Origin: Bradyrhizobium sp.
GTDB lineage: Bacteria; Pseudomonadota; Alphaproteobacteria; Rhizobiales; Xanthobacteraceae
DNA: 48,337 nt
NCBI RefSeq assembly: GCF_016213215.1
Contig: NZ_JACRAW010000067.1
Coordinates: 1-48,337, forward strand
Reading direction: 5' to 3'
The notes below the pieces were generated by a model, which was given only the letters and a program-made list of their open reading frames with translations, ran no database searches and was not told where the DNA came from. The first letter of the stretch is position 1, and each line of letters begins with the position of its first letter. The position numbers and the translations under genes were made by a program. Shown here one piece after another: positions 1 through 8,708 of this stretch.

Positions 1-1523
1 GACGCATGGCCATGGCCTGCGGCCACGGGCTTGAGCAGCGTCGCGCACAGCGCCGGCGTCAGCGACAGCGCGAGGAACGCCGAGAAGCCGATCGCGGCCA
101 CCATGGTGACGGAGAACTGCCGGTAGATGATGCCGACCGATCCCGGGAAGAATGCCATCGGCACGAACACGGCCATCAGCACCAGCGTGATGCCGATGAT
201 GGCGCCCGTGATCTGCGACATCGCCTTGCGCGTCGCCTCCTTCGGCGGCAAGCGCTCCTCCACCATGATGCGCTCGACATTCTCGACCACCACGATGGCG
301 TCGTCGACGAGGATGCCGACCGCGAGCACCATGCCGAACATGCTGAGCATATTGATGGAGTAGCCCGCGAGCAGCAGCGTGGCGCAGGCACCTAACAACG
401 CCACCGGTACGACGATGGTCGGGATGATGGTGTAGCGGATGTTCTGAAGGAACAGGAACATCACGACGAAGACCAGCATCACGGCCTCGACCAGGGTCGA
501 CAGCACCTTCTCGATGGCGGCCTCGACCACCGGCGTGATGTTGTAGGGGATCTCGTAGCTGATGTTGGCCGGGAAGAAGCGCGACAGCTCCTTCATCTTG
601 GCCTCCACCGCGCCTGCGGTCGCAAGCGCGTTGCCGGTAGGCGACAGCAGCACGGAAAGACCGGCGGTCGGCTTGCCGTTCAGGCGAGTCTGGAACTGAT
701 AGCTGAGCCCGCCGATCTCGATCCGCGCAACGTCGCGCAGGCGAACGGTCGAACCGTCGGGATTGGCCCGCAGGATGATGGCGCCGAATTCGTCCGGCGA
801 AGAAAGCTGGCCCTTGACGAGCACCAGTGCGGAGATGCGTTGATCCGGCGGACTCGGCTCGGCGCCGACGCTGCCGGAGGCAACCTGTGCGTTCTGGGCG
901 CTGATTGCCTTGTTGACGTCGTCAGCGGTGAGGCCGTAGCCGACGAGCTTGGCCGGATCGACCCAGATGCGCAGGGAACGCTCGGTGGAATAGAGCGTGG
1001 CACGACCGACGCCGGGGATACGCCTGATCTCGCCGAGCACGTTGCGGATCATGAAATCGCCGAGACCGACTTCATCGAGGCTGCCGTCTGTCGAATTCAG
1101 GGTGATGATCTGCAAGACCGCGCTGGACGCCTCCTCGATCAGGATGCCTTGCTGTATCACGGCTCGTGGCAGGCGCGCCTCGACGCGCTTGATGCGGTTC
1201 TGTACCTCGACCGAGGCGGCGCCCGTGTCGGTGCCCGGAACGAAGTTGGCGATGATTTCGACCTGGCCCAACGAGTCGCTGGTCGATTCGAAGTTCAGGA
1301 TGCCCGCAGCGCCGTTCAGCTCCTCCTCGATCAGCCGCGTGACGCTGTTATAGAGGTTCTCGGGCGATGCTCCCGGATAGCTGGTCGAAATCGAGATCGA
1401 GGGCGGGGCGATGATGGGATACTGTGCGACCGGCAACAGTGGGATCGAGATCGCGCCAATCAAGCAGATGAACAGCGCGACGACCCAAGCGAAGATCGGC
1501 CTGTCGATGAAGAAGCTCGGCAT
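1..1523 (-). CDS. RND multidrug efflux pump inner-membrane subunit (AcrB/MexB-like, HAE1 type), partial
   Basis: The 507 or so visible residues are the N-terminal half of a proton-driven resistance-nodulation-division transporter; the C-terminal half lies beyond the left edge. Reverse translation begins MPSFFIDRPIFAWVV, the usual RND start, with the first transmembrane helix near residues 8-30. Later comes the helix block with GILVDDAIVVVENVER, whose paired aspartates match the proton-relay pair of AcrB TM4. The region between them reads as the porter domain (for example VEVQNRIKRVEARLP). The gene starts 6 bp after the stop of the adaptor gene, so the two are surely one operon. The pump should take amphiphilic compounds from the periplasm or membrane and pass them, with the adaptor, to an outer-membrane channel. 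No TolC-like gene is visible here. Substrate cannot be told from sequence. Confidence 0.93.
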   Translation of the reverse strand, partial: MPSFFIDRPIFAWVVALFICLIGAISIPLLPVAQYPIIAPPSISISTSYPGASPENLYNSVTRLIEEELNGAAGILNFESTSDSLGQVEIIANFVPGTDTGAASVEVQNRIKRVEARLPRAVIQQGILIEEASSAVLQIITLNSTDGSLDEVGLGDFMIRNVLGEIRRIPGVGRATLYSTERSLRIWVDPAKLVGYGLTADDVNKAISAQNAQVASGSVGAEPSPPDQRISALVLVKGQLSSPDEFGAIILRANPDGSTVRLRDVARIEIGGLSYQFQTRLNGKPTAGLSVLLSPTGNALATAGAVEAKMKELSRFFPANISYEIPYNITPVVEAAIEKVLSTLVEAVMLVFVVMFLFLQNIRYTIIPTIVVPVALLGACATLLLAGYSINMLSMFGMVLAVGILVDDAIVVVENVERIMVEERLPPKEATRKAMSQITGAIIGITLVLMAVFVPMAFFPGSVGIIYRQFSVTMVAAIGFSAFLALSLTPALCATLLKPVAAGHGHA

Positions 1524-1529
1524 GATGCC

Positions 1530-2723
1530 TTACCGCACGACCTGCGTAGTCTTCTGGTTCTCCGGGCCGGCGGCGGCCTCCTCGGTCCAGGATTGCGGGT
1601 TGACCTTGTCGCCGGCCGCGAACTTCTGGAATCCTTCGACGACGACCTTGTCACCGGCTTTGAGGCCGTCGCTGACGAACCACTGTCCATCCTGCATGGA
1701 GCCCGTGCGAACCGGCTGCACCGCGATGCGGTTGTCGTTCTTGACCACGAATACCTCGCTGCCGCCGCCGCCATTGCGCTGGATTGCCTGCTGCGGCACC
1801 GCGATCGCGTCGCTGTCGATGCCCTGCTCGATCCGCACGCGGACATACATCCCCGGCAACAATTCGCGCTTCGGATTGGGAAACTCGCCGCGCAGCGTCA
1901 CTTGGCCGGTATAGGCGTCGACCTTGGCGTCGGAGAACAGCAGCTTGCCGGCGGGCGCGTAGACGGTGTTGTCGTCGAGCACGAGGCGAACCTTGGCCGC
2001 ATCCGAGGCGATGCGCTCAAGATCGCCGCTCTCCAAGGCGCGACGGAGGTGGTTGAGCTCGGTAACGGACTGCGTGAAGTCGGCATAGATCGCATCGAGC
2101 TGCTGGATGGTCGCAAGGTTGGTTTCGTTCTGCACCGCCAGGGCGCCTTCGCTGACCAGCGCCGCACCGACCACGCCGTCGATCGGCGCGCGCACCGTGG
2201 CGTAGTCGAGATTGAGCTTTGCGCGCGCAAGCTCCGCCTTGCGCCCTTCGACCTCGGCCTGGGCCTGGCGCTCGGCCGCGATTGCCTTCTCGTTTTCTGC
2301 CTCGGGCGCCGCCCGCTGGCTGGTGAGCAGGCCGATGCGCCGCGCCTGCTGCTGGGCCTGTTGCAGCACCGCCTCGGCCTTGGCGAGCGCCGCTTCGTTC
2401 GACATCACCTCGACCTCGAACGGGCGCGGATCGATCCGGTAGAGCGGATCGCCGGCCTTGACCTCGCTACCCTGCCGGAACAGGCGCTCGACCACGATGC
2501 CGGAGACACGCGGACGAACTTCGGCCACGCGCGTCGGCGCGATACGGCCCGGCAGTTCGCGCACCACCGCCCTCACCTGTGGCCGGACGACGACGACGCC
2601 GACATCGGGCTCCACCGACTGGGTCTGAGCCAAAATCGCGGAACTGGATTCGTCGCACCCCGCAAGCAGCGGCGCGACGGCCGCGAGCATCACTGCAACG
2701 CACGCCGACCGAGATAATATCAA
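1530..2723 (-). CDS. RND efflux periplasmic adaptor subunit (membrane fusion protein, lipoprotein)
   Basis: An HlyD/AcrA-type adaptor that links the RND pump to an outer-membrane channel. With a TTG start at 2723 the protein has 397 residues, the usual family length, and opens with a short hydrophobic signal ending in the lipobox LLAGC, so it should be lipid-anchored in the periplasm. The first beta-barrel/lipoyl part contains GRIAPTRVAEVRPRVSGIV, followed by an alpha-hairpin rich in Ala, Gln and Glu, then the second lipoyl half (DYATVRAPIDGVVG) and the barrel and membrane-proximal domains. The open frame extends upstream to a TTG at 2879 and includes a GTG at 2804, but that stretch does not look coding and the signal peptide favours the short form. 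The start is therefore inferred. It is followed 6 bp later by the pump gene. Confidence 0.9.
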   Translation of the reverse strand: MILSRSACVAVMLAAVAPLLAGCDESSSAILAQTQSVEPDVGVVVVRPQVRAVVRELPGRIAPTRVAEVRPRVSGIVVERLFRQGSEVKAGDPLYRIDPRPFEVEVMSNEAALAKAEAVLQQAQQQARRIGLLTSQRAAPEAENEKAIAAERQAQAEVEGRKAELARAKLNLDYATVRAPIDGVVGAALVSEGALAVQNETNLATIQQLDAIYADFTQSVTELNHLRRALESGDLERIASDAAKVRLVLDDNTVYAPAGKLLFSDAKVDAYTGQVTLRGEFPNPKRELLPGMYVRVRIEQGIDSDAIAVPQQAIQRNGGGGSEVFVVKNDNRIAVQPVRTGSMQDGQWFVSDGLKAGDKVVVEGFQKFAAGDKVNPQSWTEEAAAGPENQKTTQVVR

Positions 2724-3177
2724 TGCGGTAACCCCAGGTTGAGTTGAAACAAGCCGGATTGGACGCCCATCGCGGCCCGCATGGTTGCGGCTTGAGCAAA
2801 CCACGCGGCTGATGACGTTCAGGATAAATTCAGATTGCTGCAACGCAATGGAAGGCGGCGGCGGCTCAATGTCACACAAGCTACGCTACTGAGCTAACAA
2901 CGTTTTTTCTCGGTCACCGGATTGTGAGTCGGGCTCGATCGCATCGCATCTGATGCGTGCGCGCGCAACTGTCGCAACCAGGCCCTTCAATTTTGCGAAT
3001 CGGCCCGAACGCCGAGATCGCGCGGCGGAGGCAGATTGGCACGCCACCTTGTGCCAGGGGACTCTCGCGCGCAGGCGGCGGCACCATCAGGCGAATGCCC
3101 CGAATTCGACGCATCCCCGCTGCCTTCCCCCTCGCGCTGTGCCATATTGGGCGCCGCAAATCAGAACGTTGTAACGG
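2724..3177. other. Divergent intergenic region between efflux operon and motor pair
   Basis: About 450 bp without a convincing gene. It must hold the promoters for the leftward adaptor-pump operon and the rightward motor pair. Short frames here have no recognisable content. No local TetR-type regulator gene is present for the efflux pair. No clear operator palindrome was spotted. Confidence 0.5.
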
Positions 3178-4185
3178 ATGATACCGGCCATGCCGCACGG
3201 CCCTTCGACCCGCTCCGCGATGGAGATGGAACTGACCAAACTGTCATCGCCCAGCATCTTCCTGGTGCGGATGCTGGTCTTCCTGGTGCTCTGCGCGCTG
3301 ATTGCGGTCGTCCTGTACAAGCAGATCATCGTCGCCTTCCTTGCCAATCCCGGCCTGAATGCGCTGATCGGTGCGGTGCTGTTCGTCGGCATCATCCTGT
3401 CGTTCCGACAGGTGATCCGGCTCTATGCGGAAGTTAAGTGGGTCAACGGCTTCCGGATCGCCGATCCCGGCCTGGCGCCCGCACGCCATCCCAAGCTGCT
3501 GGCGCCGATGGCCGCGATCCTCGGTGGCGAGCGCAGTGGACGCATGACCATCACCCAGCAGACCATGCGACACCTGCTGGATTCGATCGCCACGCGCCTC
3601 GACGAGGCGCGCGACATCTCCCGCTACATGACGGGACTATTGGTCTTCCTTGGCCTGCTCGGAACGTTCTGGGGCCTGATCGAGACCGTCGGTTCCGTCG
3701 GCAAGGTCATCGATGGCCTCAAGGTCGGCGGCGAGGCCGGCGCACTGTTCGACACGCTAAAGCAGGGCCTTGCCGCTCCGCTCGGCGGCATGGGCATCTC
3801 CTTTTCATCCTCGCTGTTCGGCCTCGCCGGATCGCTGATCCTCGGCTTCCTCGACCTGCAGTCGAGCCAGGCGCAGAACCGGTTCTATACCGACCTCGAG
3901 GACTGGCTGGCCTCGACCGTGCGCGAATATGGAACCGAGGGCATAAGCGGCGGCGGCGAACTGCAGGCCGCGGTGGAACGCCTGCGCGCCGTGCTTGAGG
4001 AAGGAAGCGCCAGCCGCGGCACGACCGCCGCGATGGCAAGCCTCGCCGAGGCGATCCAGGCACTCGTCTCCCATATGCGGACCGAGCAGCAGATGATCCG
4101 CGAATGGGCCGACGGCCAGGGCGAGCAGAACCGGGAGATCAAGCGCCTCCTGGAACGCCTGGCGCGGCATCCGGAGAAGAGTTGA
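3178..4185 (+). CDS. MotA/TolQ/ExbB-family proton channel protein
   Basis: Inner-membrane stator-type subunit of 335 residues. Four hydrophobic segments are visible at about 27-47, 61-78, 151-168 and 205-226; the third carries FLGLLGTFWGLIETV and the fourth GMGISFSSSLFGLAGS, the conserved pore-lining pair of the MotA/ExbB/TolQ family. A long, mostly hydrophilic C-terminal tail (about 230-335) follows. By family knowledge, five such subunits surround two copies of a single-TM partner and convert proton flow into movement. The partner is the next gene, 67 bp downstream. No flagellar, Tol or TonB genes surround it, so the force is probably used on the cell envelope, but the job is unknown. ATG at 3178 is taken; in-frame ATGs at 3190, 3220 and 3226 are alternatives, and no strong ribosome site decides among them. 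Confidence 0.88.
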   Translation: MIPAMPHGPSTRSAMEMELTKLSSPSIFLVRMLVFLVLCALIAVVLYKQIIVAFLANPGLNALIGAVLFVGIILSFRQVIRLYAEVKWVNGFRIADPGLAPARHPKLLAPMAAILGGERSGRMTITQQTMRHLLDSIATRLDEARDISRYMTGLLVFLGLLGTFWGLIETVGSVGKVIDGLKVGGEAGALFDTLKQGLAAPLGGMGISFSSSLFGLAGSLILGFLDLQSSQAQNRFYTDLEDWLASTVREYGTEGISGGGELQAAVERLRAVLEEGSASRGTTAAMASLAEAIQALVSHMRTEQQMIREWADGQGEQNREIKRLLERLARHPEKS

Positions 4186-4252
4186 GGATCGCTCCCGGCG
4201 GCTGCGGCCCGTGCTGAGCCGCGTCCGGGACACGAGAGAATTGGAGAACTAA

Positions 4253-5281
4253 ATGGCCCTTGCCCGTGCACGACGCGGCGACTCCCAGTTCAACTACTGG
4301 CCGGGCTTCGTTGACGCGCTGTCGACGCTGGTGCTGTCGATCGTGTTCCTCCTGTCGGTGTTCCTGGTCGTGCAGTTTTTCCTGTCGCAGGAAGTCTCCG
4401 GCAAGGACAAGGCGCTTGAGCAGCTCAACGCCAAGATCGCGCAATTGACCGAGATGCTGTCGCTGGAGAAGCTCGGCAAGCTCAACCTCGACGACCAGCT
4501 GGCGCAGCTCCGCGCCGGGCTTGCCTCGGCCGAAGCCGAGCGCGACCGGGTGAAGGGCCTTTATGAAGGCCTCGCCAGTGCCGGCACTGACGCCGCCGGA
4601 AAGACCACCGAGCTCAACAAGGCGCTGGATTCCGAGAGGCAGGTTTCGGGGCGCGCGCTGGCGCAGATCGAAGTCCTGAACCAGCAGATCAGCGCGCTCA
4701 GGCGCCAGCTCGCGGCTCTGGAAGAGGCGCTTGATGCGTCGGAGAAGCGCGACAAGGAATCGCAGACCAAGATCGCCGATCTCGGCCAGCGCCTCAACGT
4801 TGCGCTGGCGCAGCGGGTGCAGGAATTGTCGCGCTACCGCTCCGAATTCTTCGGCCGCCTGCGCGCCATTCTCGGCAACCGGCCCGACATTCGCATCGTC
4901 GGCGACCGCTTCGTGGTCCAGTCGGAAGTTTTCTTCGACACCGGTCAGGCCATGCTGCTGCCGGACGGGATCGCCCAGCTCGATACGGTGGCGAACGCGC
5001 TGCTCGACCTCGACAAGAAGATTCCGAGCGAAATCCCGTGGGTGCTGCGGGTCGACGGCCACACCGACGTGCGGCCGATCAACAGCCCGATTTTCAAGTC
5101 GAACTGGGAATTGTCGGCGGCGCGCGCGATCTCGGTGGTGCAATACCTGAACGCGCGGGGCGTGCCGACCCAGCGGCTGGTCGCCGCCGGGTTTGCCGAA
5201 TACCAGCCGCTCGACAGCGGCAACACCGAGGACGCGTACAGGCGCAACCGCCGCATCGAACTGAAGCTGACGGAACGATAG
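4253..5281 (+). CDS. MotB-like protein with coiled coil and OmpA peptidoglycan-binding domain
   Basis: Partner of the preceding channel protein, 342 residues. A short cytoplasmic N-terminus leads into one transmembrane helix at about 20-44 (FVDALSTLVLSIVFLL); Asp21 at its start sits where MotB-type proteins carry the proton-binding aspartate. Residues about 48-200 are a long Gln/Glu/Leu/Lys-rich coiled coil. The C-terminal third is an OmpA/MotB domain with VDGHTDVRP, NWELSAARA and YRRNRRIELKL, which carries the Asp and Arg expected to hold peptidoglycan. A GGAG lies about 7 bp before the ATG. The coiled coil is far longer than the linker in MotB or TolR and would reach across the periplasm. 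Together with its neighbour it looks like a complete two-component motor, related in plan to MotAB and ZorAB but lacking their usual companion genes. Confidence 0.88.
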   Translation: MALARARRGDSQFNYWPGFVDALSTLVLSIVFLLSVFLVVQFFLSQEVSGKDKALEQLNAKIAQLTEMLSLEKLGKLNLDDQLAQLRAGLASAEAERDRVKGLYEGLASAGTDAAGKTTELNKALDSERQVSGRALAQIEVLNQQISALRRQLAALEEALDASEKRDKESQTKIADLGQRLNVALAQRVQELSRYRSEFFGRLRAILGNRPDIRIVGDRFVVQSEVFFDTGQAMLLPDGIAQLDTVANALLDLDKKIPSEIPWVLRVDGHTDVRPINSPIFKSNWELSAARAISVVQYLNARGVPTQRLVAAGFAEYQPLDSGNTEDAYRRNRRIELKLTER

Positions 5282-5283
5282 GG

Positions 5284-5328
5284 GATGATCCCGAAAAGTG
5301 GCCACCGGTTTTCGGATCAGATCATGCC
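5284..5328. repeat. Short palindromic intergenic repeat
   Basis: Directly after the OmpA gene stop. The unit runs from GATGATCCCGAAAAGTGG to GGTTTTCGGATCAGATCATG, with arms that pair imperfectly around a CCACC centre. The same outline (GCATGATC ... CGGAAAACCGG ... GATCATGC) is familiar from many intergenic spots in Bradyrhizobium-type genomes. A larger, diverged relative lies at 24019-24113. Confidence 0.6.
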
Positions 5329-5346
5329 CAAAGAAGAAACGGCGCG

Positions 5347-5793
5347 ATGATGGTTTTCCATCTCCGCCCCTATCGCGCCGAGGACGAAGCCGCGGCGATC
5401 GCGCTGTGGCATCGCACGTGGCAACAGGCTTATCCGCAGATCGATTTCGCCGCGCGCCTTGAGTGGTGGCGCGAACGCTGGAACAAGGACCTTGTGCCAA
5501 AAGCTGCGATCGTCGTCGCCGAGCTCGACGGCGCGCTGACCGGCTTCGTTACCATCGACGAGGACGGGTATCTTGACCAGCTCGTCGTTGCGCCCGAACA
5601 TTGGGGCTCGGATGCCGCGCGCCTGCTCATCGACGAGGCCAAACGGATCTCACCCGATCGCATCACCCTGCTCGTCAACAAGGACAACGCCCGGGCCATC
5701 CGCTTCTACGAGCGCAACAGCTTTGTGCATGCCGGCGACGACGTCAATCCCACCTCGGGCCGGCCGGTGCTGAAGATGGAGTGGAAGCCTTAA
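5347..5793 (+). CDS. GNAT-family N-acetyltransferase
   Basis: A 148-residue acetyl-CoA-dependent acyltransferase of the GCN5-related family. Visible family marks are the N-terminal strand-helix FHLRPYRAEDEAAAIALWH, the central strands with GFVTIDEDGYLDQLVVAP (motif A strand), the acetyl-CoA helix WGSDAARLLIDEAK, and the motif B end NARAIRFYERNSF. The glycine-rich pyrophosphate loop is degenerate (EHWGSDAA where Q/RxxGxG/A is usual). Two adjacent ATGs at 5347 and 5350 can start it. It lies 65 bp after the OmpA gene with a palindromic repeat between, so co-transcription is possible but not implied. The substrate is not predictable. Its stop is 3 bp from the end of the convergent ABC transporter gene. 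Confidence 0.85.
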   Translation: MMVFHLRPYRAEDEAAAIALWHRTWQQAYPQIDFAARLEWWRERWNKDLVPKAAIVVAELDGALTGFVTIDEDGYLDQLVVAPEHWGSDAARLLIDEAKRISPDRITLLVNKDNARAIRFYERNSFVHAGDDVNPTSGRPVLKMEWKP

Positions 5794-5796
5794 GGC

Positions 5797-7650
5797 CTAC
5801 ACCGCCTCGAACTGCAGCCGCGCGAGGCGGGCATAGAGGCCGTTGTCGGCCACGAGCGAGGCATGAGTGCCCTGCTCGACGATGCGGCCCTGGTCCATGA
5901 CCAGAATGCGGTCGCAGGACAGCACGGTCGCGAGCCGGTGCGCGATGACCAGCGTGGTCCTGTGGCGCATCAGTTCCTCGAGCGCCGTCTGCACCAGCGT
6001 CTCGCTTTCCGCATCGAGCGAGGAGGTTGCCTCGTCGAGCAGGAGGAGCGGCGCATCGCGCAGGACGGCGCGGGCAATGGCAATGCGCTGGCGCTGTCCG
6101 CCTGAGAGCGTCACGCCGCGCTCGCCGAGCGGCGTATCGAAGCCTTCCGGCAGGCGGCGGATGAACTCGGCTGCATGCGCCAGTTCCGCGGCGCGCTCGA
6201 CTTCGGCATCCGTCGCGTCCGGGCGGCCGAAACGGATGTTCTCGCGCGCGGTCGCGGCGAACACCACGGACTCTTGCGGCACCAGCGCCATGCGTTCGCG
6301 CACCTCGCGCGGATCGGCCGAGGTGATCGGCACGCCGTCGAGCGAGATCGATCCGGTCGCCGGATCGTAGAAGCGCAGCAACAGATGAAACACCGTGCTT
6401 TTTCCCGCCCCTGAGGGTCCGACGATCGCGACCTTCTCGCCCGGGCGCACCGACAGCGACACGCCGTCGAGCACGCGCACATCGGGCCGCGCCGGATAGG
6501 CGAAGCTGACATCGGCAAAGCCGATCTCGCCGCGCGAGGGGACAGGCAACGCCTGGGCCGATGCCGGCGCGGTGATTTGCGGCTTTATCCTCAGGATCTC
6601 GAACAGGCGCTCGGCGGCGCCGGAGGCGGCGGCGACCTCGCCCCAGACTTCGCTCAGCTGGCCCAGCCCTGCGGCGGCGAACGCCGTGTACAGCACGAAC
6701 TGGCCGAGGCGGCCGGCGCTGATGGTGCCGGCCAGCACGTCATTCGAACCGATCCAGAGAATTCCCACCACGCTGGAGAACACGATGAAGATGATGACCG
6801 CCGTCAGTACCGCGCGCGCCTGGGTCGACGTGCGCGCGGCTTCGTAGGCCTCTTCGACCTCGCCGCCGAAACGCCGCTCGGCGAGCCGTTCCCCGGTATA
6901 AGCCTGCACGGTGCGGATGGCGCCGACCAGTTCGGAAGCATAGGCCGAGGCGTCGGCGAGCGTATCCTGGGCGTTGCGCGACAGGCGCCGCACCCAGCGG
7001 CCGAACGCCACCAGCGGCAGCACGATCACGGGAATGGCAAGCAGCACGAAGCCGGACAGGCGCGGGCTCGTGATCACCATCATCGTCGCCGCGCCGAGAA
7101 ACAGCATGAGGTTGCGCAGCGCGATCGAGATCGAGGCGCCCGCTGCCGACTTGATCTGGGTGGTGTCGGCGGTGAGCCGCGAGATCAGTTCGCCGCTGCG
7201 CGCCGAATCGAAGAAGGACGGCGACAGCGAGATCAGGTGTGCGAACACATCGCGCCTGACGTCGGCGACGATGCGCTCGCCGATGGTCATCACGAGGTAG
7301 TAGCGCGACGCGCTCGCCAACGCGAGCACGGCCACCACGGCGATCATCACGCTGAAATAGCTGTTGATCAGCTCGATGCCTTCGGGCGTGAAGCCGAAGT
7401 CGATCATGCGCCGCACGGCGACCGGGACCAAGAGGGTGGTGATCGCCGCGATGGTAAGCGCGATCAGCGCCAGGAAGGCCCGGGCGCGATAGCGCTTGAC
7501 GTAAGGAGCGAGCGCAAGCAGCGGACGGAGCCGGGCCCGGCTCTTGGCCGGCGCCTCCGCGGCATCGGCTTCAATCGACAGGTTTTCGGCGAGTTCCACC
7601 GTTTTCGGTGTATCGCCGGGCCGGTCATCCAGCCGTTCCACTGCGCTCAT
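5797..7650 (-). CDS. ABC exporter half-transporter, fused membrane and ATPase domains (MsbA/ABCB-like)
   Basis: A 617-residue protein with a six-helix exporter-type membrane domain (about 45-340) and a C-terminal ATPase (about 375-617). The ATPase shows Walker [11 protein letters not shown], the Q-loop segment, signature [14 protein letters not shown] and Walker [13 protein letters not shown] followed by the H-loop VIAHRL. It should work as a homodimer exporting a lipid, peptide or drug across the inner membrane. The N-terminal 40 residues are a polar extension. It is transcribed divergently from rpmE and convergently with the GNAT gene, so it is a single-gene unit. Substrate unknown; annotation as MsbA itself is not justified from sequence alone. 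Confidence 0.93.
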   Translation of the reverse strand: MSAVERLDDRPGDTPKTVELAENLSIEADAAEAPAKSRARLRPLLALAPYVKRYRARAFLALIALTIAAITTLLVPVAVRRMIDFGFTPEGIELINSYFSVMIAVVAVLALASASRYYLVMTIGERIVADVRRDVFAHLISLSPSFFDSARSGELISRLTADTTQIKSAAGASISIALRNLMLFLGAATMMVITSPRLSGFVLLAIPVIVLPLVAFGRWVRRLSRNAQDTLADASAYASELVGAIRTVQAYTGERLAERRFGGEVEEAYEAARTSTQARAVLTAVIIFIVFSSVVGILWIGSNDVLAGTISAGRLGQFVLYTAFAAAGLGQLSEVWGEVAAASGAAERLFEILRIKPQITAPASAQALPVPSRGEIGFADVSFAYPARPDVRVLDGVSLSVRPGEKVAIVGPSGAGKSTVFHLLLRFYDPATGSISLDGVPITSADPREVRERMALVPQESVVFAATARENIRFGRPDATDAEVERAAELAHAAEFIRRLPEGFDTPLGERGVTLSGGQRQRIAIARAVLRDAPLLLLDEATSSLDAESETLVQTALEELMRHRTTLVIAHRLATVLSCDRILVMDQGRIVEQGTHASLVADNGLYARLARLQFEAV

Positions 7651-7760
7651 GATTTCCGGACCTGTTCAAGTTGAGGGCCCCAGATAGGCCGGTGTGCCGG
7701 CAGCGGCAAATCCGTGAAGTTACTAAGGCCCGCCTGAAGCCACGCGCCGGAGGGCCCGGC

Positions 7761-7789
7761 TTGTTTTGACAGACCCTGTAGGTTATAGA
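7761..7789 (+). promoter_or_regulatory. Candidate promoter of rpmE
   Basis: TTGTTT at 7761 and TATAGA at 7784 are 17 bp apart and lie about 60 bp before the rpmE start, with no other gene between. Both hexamers are imperfect matches to the housekeeping consensus. A second TTGACA overlaps at 7766 but has no well-spaced -10. Confidence 0.4.
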
Positions 7790-7851
7790 GCCGGCCAAAT
7801 CCGTTATCGATAGCCACTTGAGTTTGAGGCGCACGGCGCCAAGGATATGCC

Positions 7852-8079
7852 ATGAAAGCTGAAATTCATCCGAATTATCATACGATTACGGTCATTATGA
7901 CCGACGGCACCGAGTACCAGACCCGCTCGACCTGGGGCAAGGAAGGCGACAAGCTGCACCTCGATATCGACCCGAAGTCGCACCCGGCCTGGGTCGGCGG
8001 CTCCCAGCAGCTCCTTGATCGCGGCGGCCGCGTTTCGCGCTTCCAGAAGAAATTCTCGGGCTTCCTCAAGAAGGATTGA
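7852..8079 (+). CDS. rpmE: 50S ribosomal protein L31
   Basis: A 75-residue ribosomal large-subunit protein, recognisable from [19 protein letters not shown], the [13 protein letters not shown] core and the basic C-terminus [12 protein letters not shown]. It contains no cysteine at all, so it is the zinc-free form of L31 and lacks the CxxC pairs of the zinc-binding form. AAGGA lies about 8 bp before the ATG. It is a single-gene transcription unit: a promoter-like pair lies upstream and a strong hairpin terminator begins 24 bp after the stop. Confidence 0.96.
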   Translation: MKAEIHPNYHTITVIMTDGTEYQTRSTWGKEGDKLHLDIDPKSHPAWVGGSQQLLDRGGRVSRFQKKFSGFLKKD

Positions 8080-8103
8080 TCGGCTTCGTCGGCCGAATGA
8101 CAA

Positions 8104-8133
8104 AACGCCCCCGGTCGACCGGGGGCGTTTTTG
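8104..8133 (+). terminator. Rho-independent terminator after rpmE, probably bidirectional
   Basis: A perfect 13-bp stem, AACGCCCCCGGTC with its complement, with no separate loop drawn in (the centre is GGTCGACC), followed by TTTTTG. An A-run lies on the other side, so it can also stop leftward transcripts from the convergent DUF1465 gene. Confidence 0.9.
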
Positions 8134-8195
8134 TTTGGGCCCGTCACTCCGGGGCGCGGCCCCGGCGCCGACCCCTGAATTGGTCGTGGTGACCT

Positions 8196-8708
8196 TTACC
8201 GCTCGAAGGCGGCCTTGAGCGCGTTGAGCTGCGGCACCAGCGGGTTGCCGATCGTGGTGCGATCCGGCGGCGGCGCGTGAATGCTGATGTCGAGGCGACG
8301 GACCCGCGCCTGCAGGCTCATGGAGCGGGCGATCAGTTCCTGGAGCTGCGCGGGCAATTTTTCGACCAGATCCGCAGGCCCCGGATCGGCCGCGGTGAGC
8401 CTCACCTTGGTCTTTTCCCGGTTGGCCTGGCTCAGCGTCATCTCGCCTTCCTTGACCGCGCGATGCAGCAACAGCCACGAGGCGAGCTGCATCAGGCGCG
8501 TGGTCAGCCGCATGCTTTCGGTCGCATAGGTGAGGCTGGCAGCACGGTCGAGCGCCTTGGCCTGGATACGGCCGGCGCCGTCGAGATAGGCCGCGGTCTC
8601 CTCGACCAGATCCATGCCTTCCCGGAACAGGGAACCGAACGCCGCGGAATTGGTGAGCCGCTCGCTGAACTGAACCAGTGCACCTTCGCTTTGCGGACGG
8701 TCCGACAT
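8196..8708 (-). CDS. DUF1465 protein, RcdA-like
   Basis: A 170-residue mainly helical protein of the DUF1465 family. In Caulobacter the family member RcdA is an adaptor that brings cell-cycle proteins such as CtrA to the ClpXP protease; the same role here is an inference. Visible family features are the start region VQFSERLTNSAAFGSLFREG, the helix with ETAAYLDGAGR, and the strongly conserved SMRLTTRLMQLASWLLL helix. The C-terminal 40 residues are less ordered, as in RcdA, where a flexible tail is used for partner binding. The gene stands alone and leftward, converging on rpmE. ATG at 8708 follows no other in-frame start. Confidence 0.85.
   Translation of the reverse strand: MSDRPQSEGALVQFSERLTNSAAFGSLFREGMDLVEETAAYLDGAGRIQAKALDRAASLTYATESMRLTTRLMQLASWLLLHRAVKEGEMTLSQANREKTKVRLTAADPGPADLVEKLPAQLQELIARSMSLQARVRRLDISIHAPPPDRTTIGNPLVPQLNALKAAFER

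Noticed and set aside
840..2717. Long rightward frame over the efflux genes
   Set aside because: It is the complementary-strand shadow of the adaptor and pump genes in high-GC DNA and has no family features.
3178..5281. Zorya-type defence system (ZorA/ZorB)
   Set aside because: The two proteins share the motor plan, but there is no ZorC, ZorD or ZorE nearby and the neighbours are ordinary housekeeping genes.
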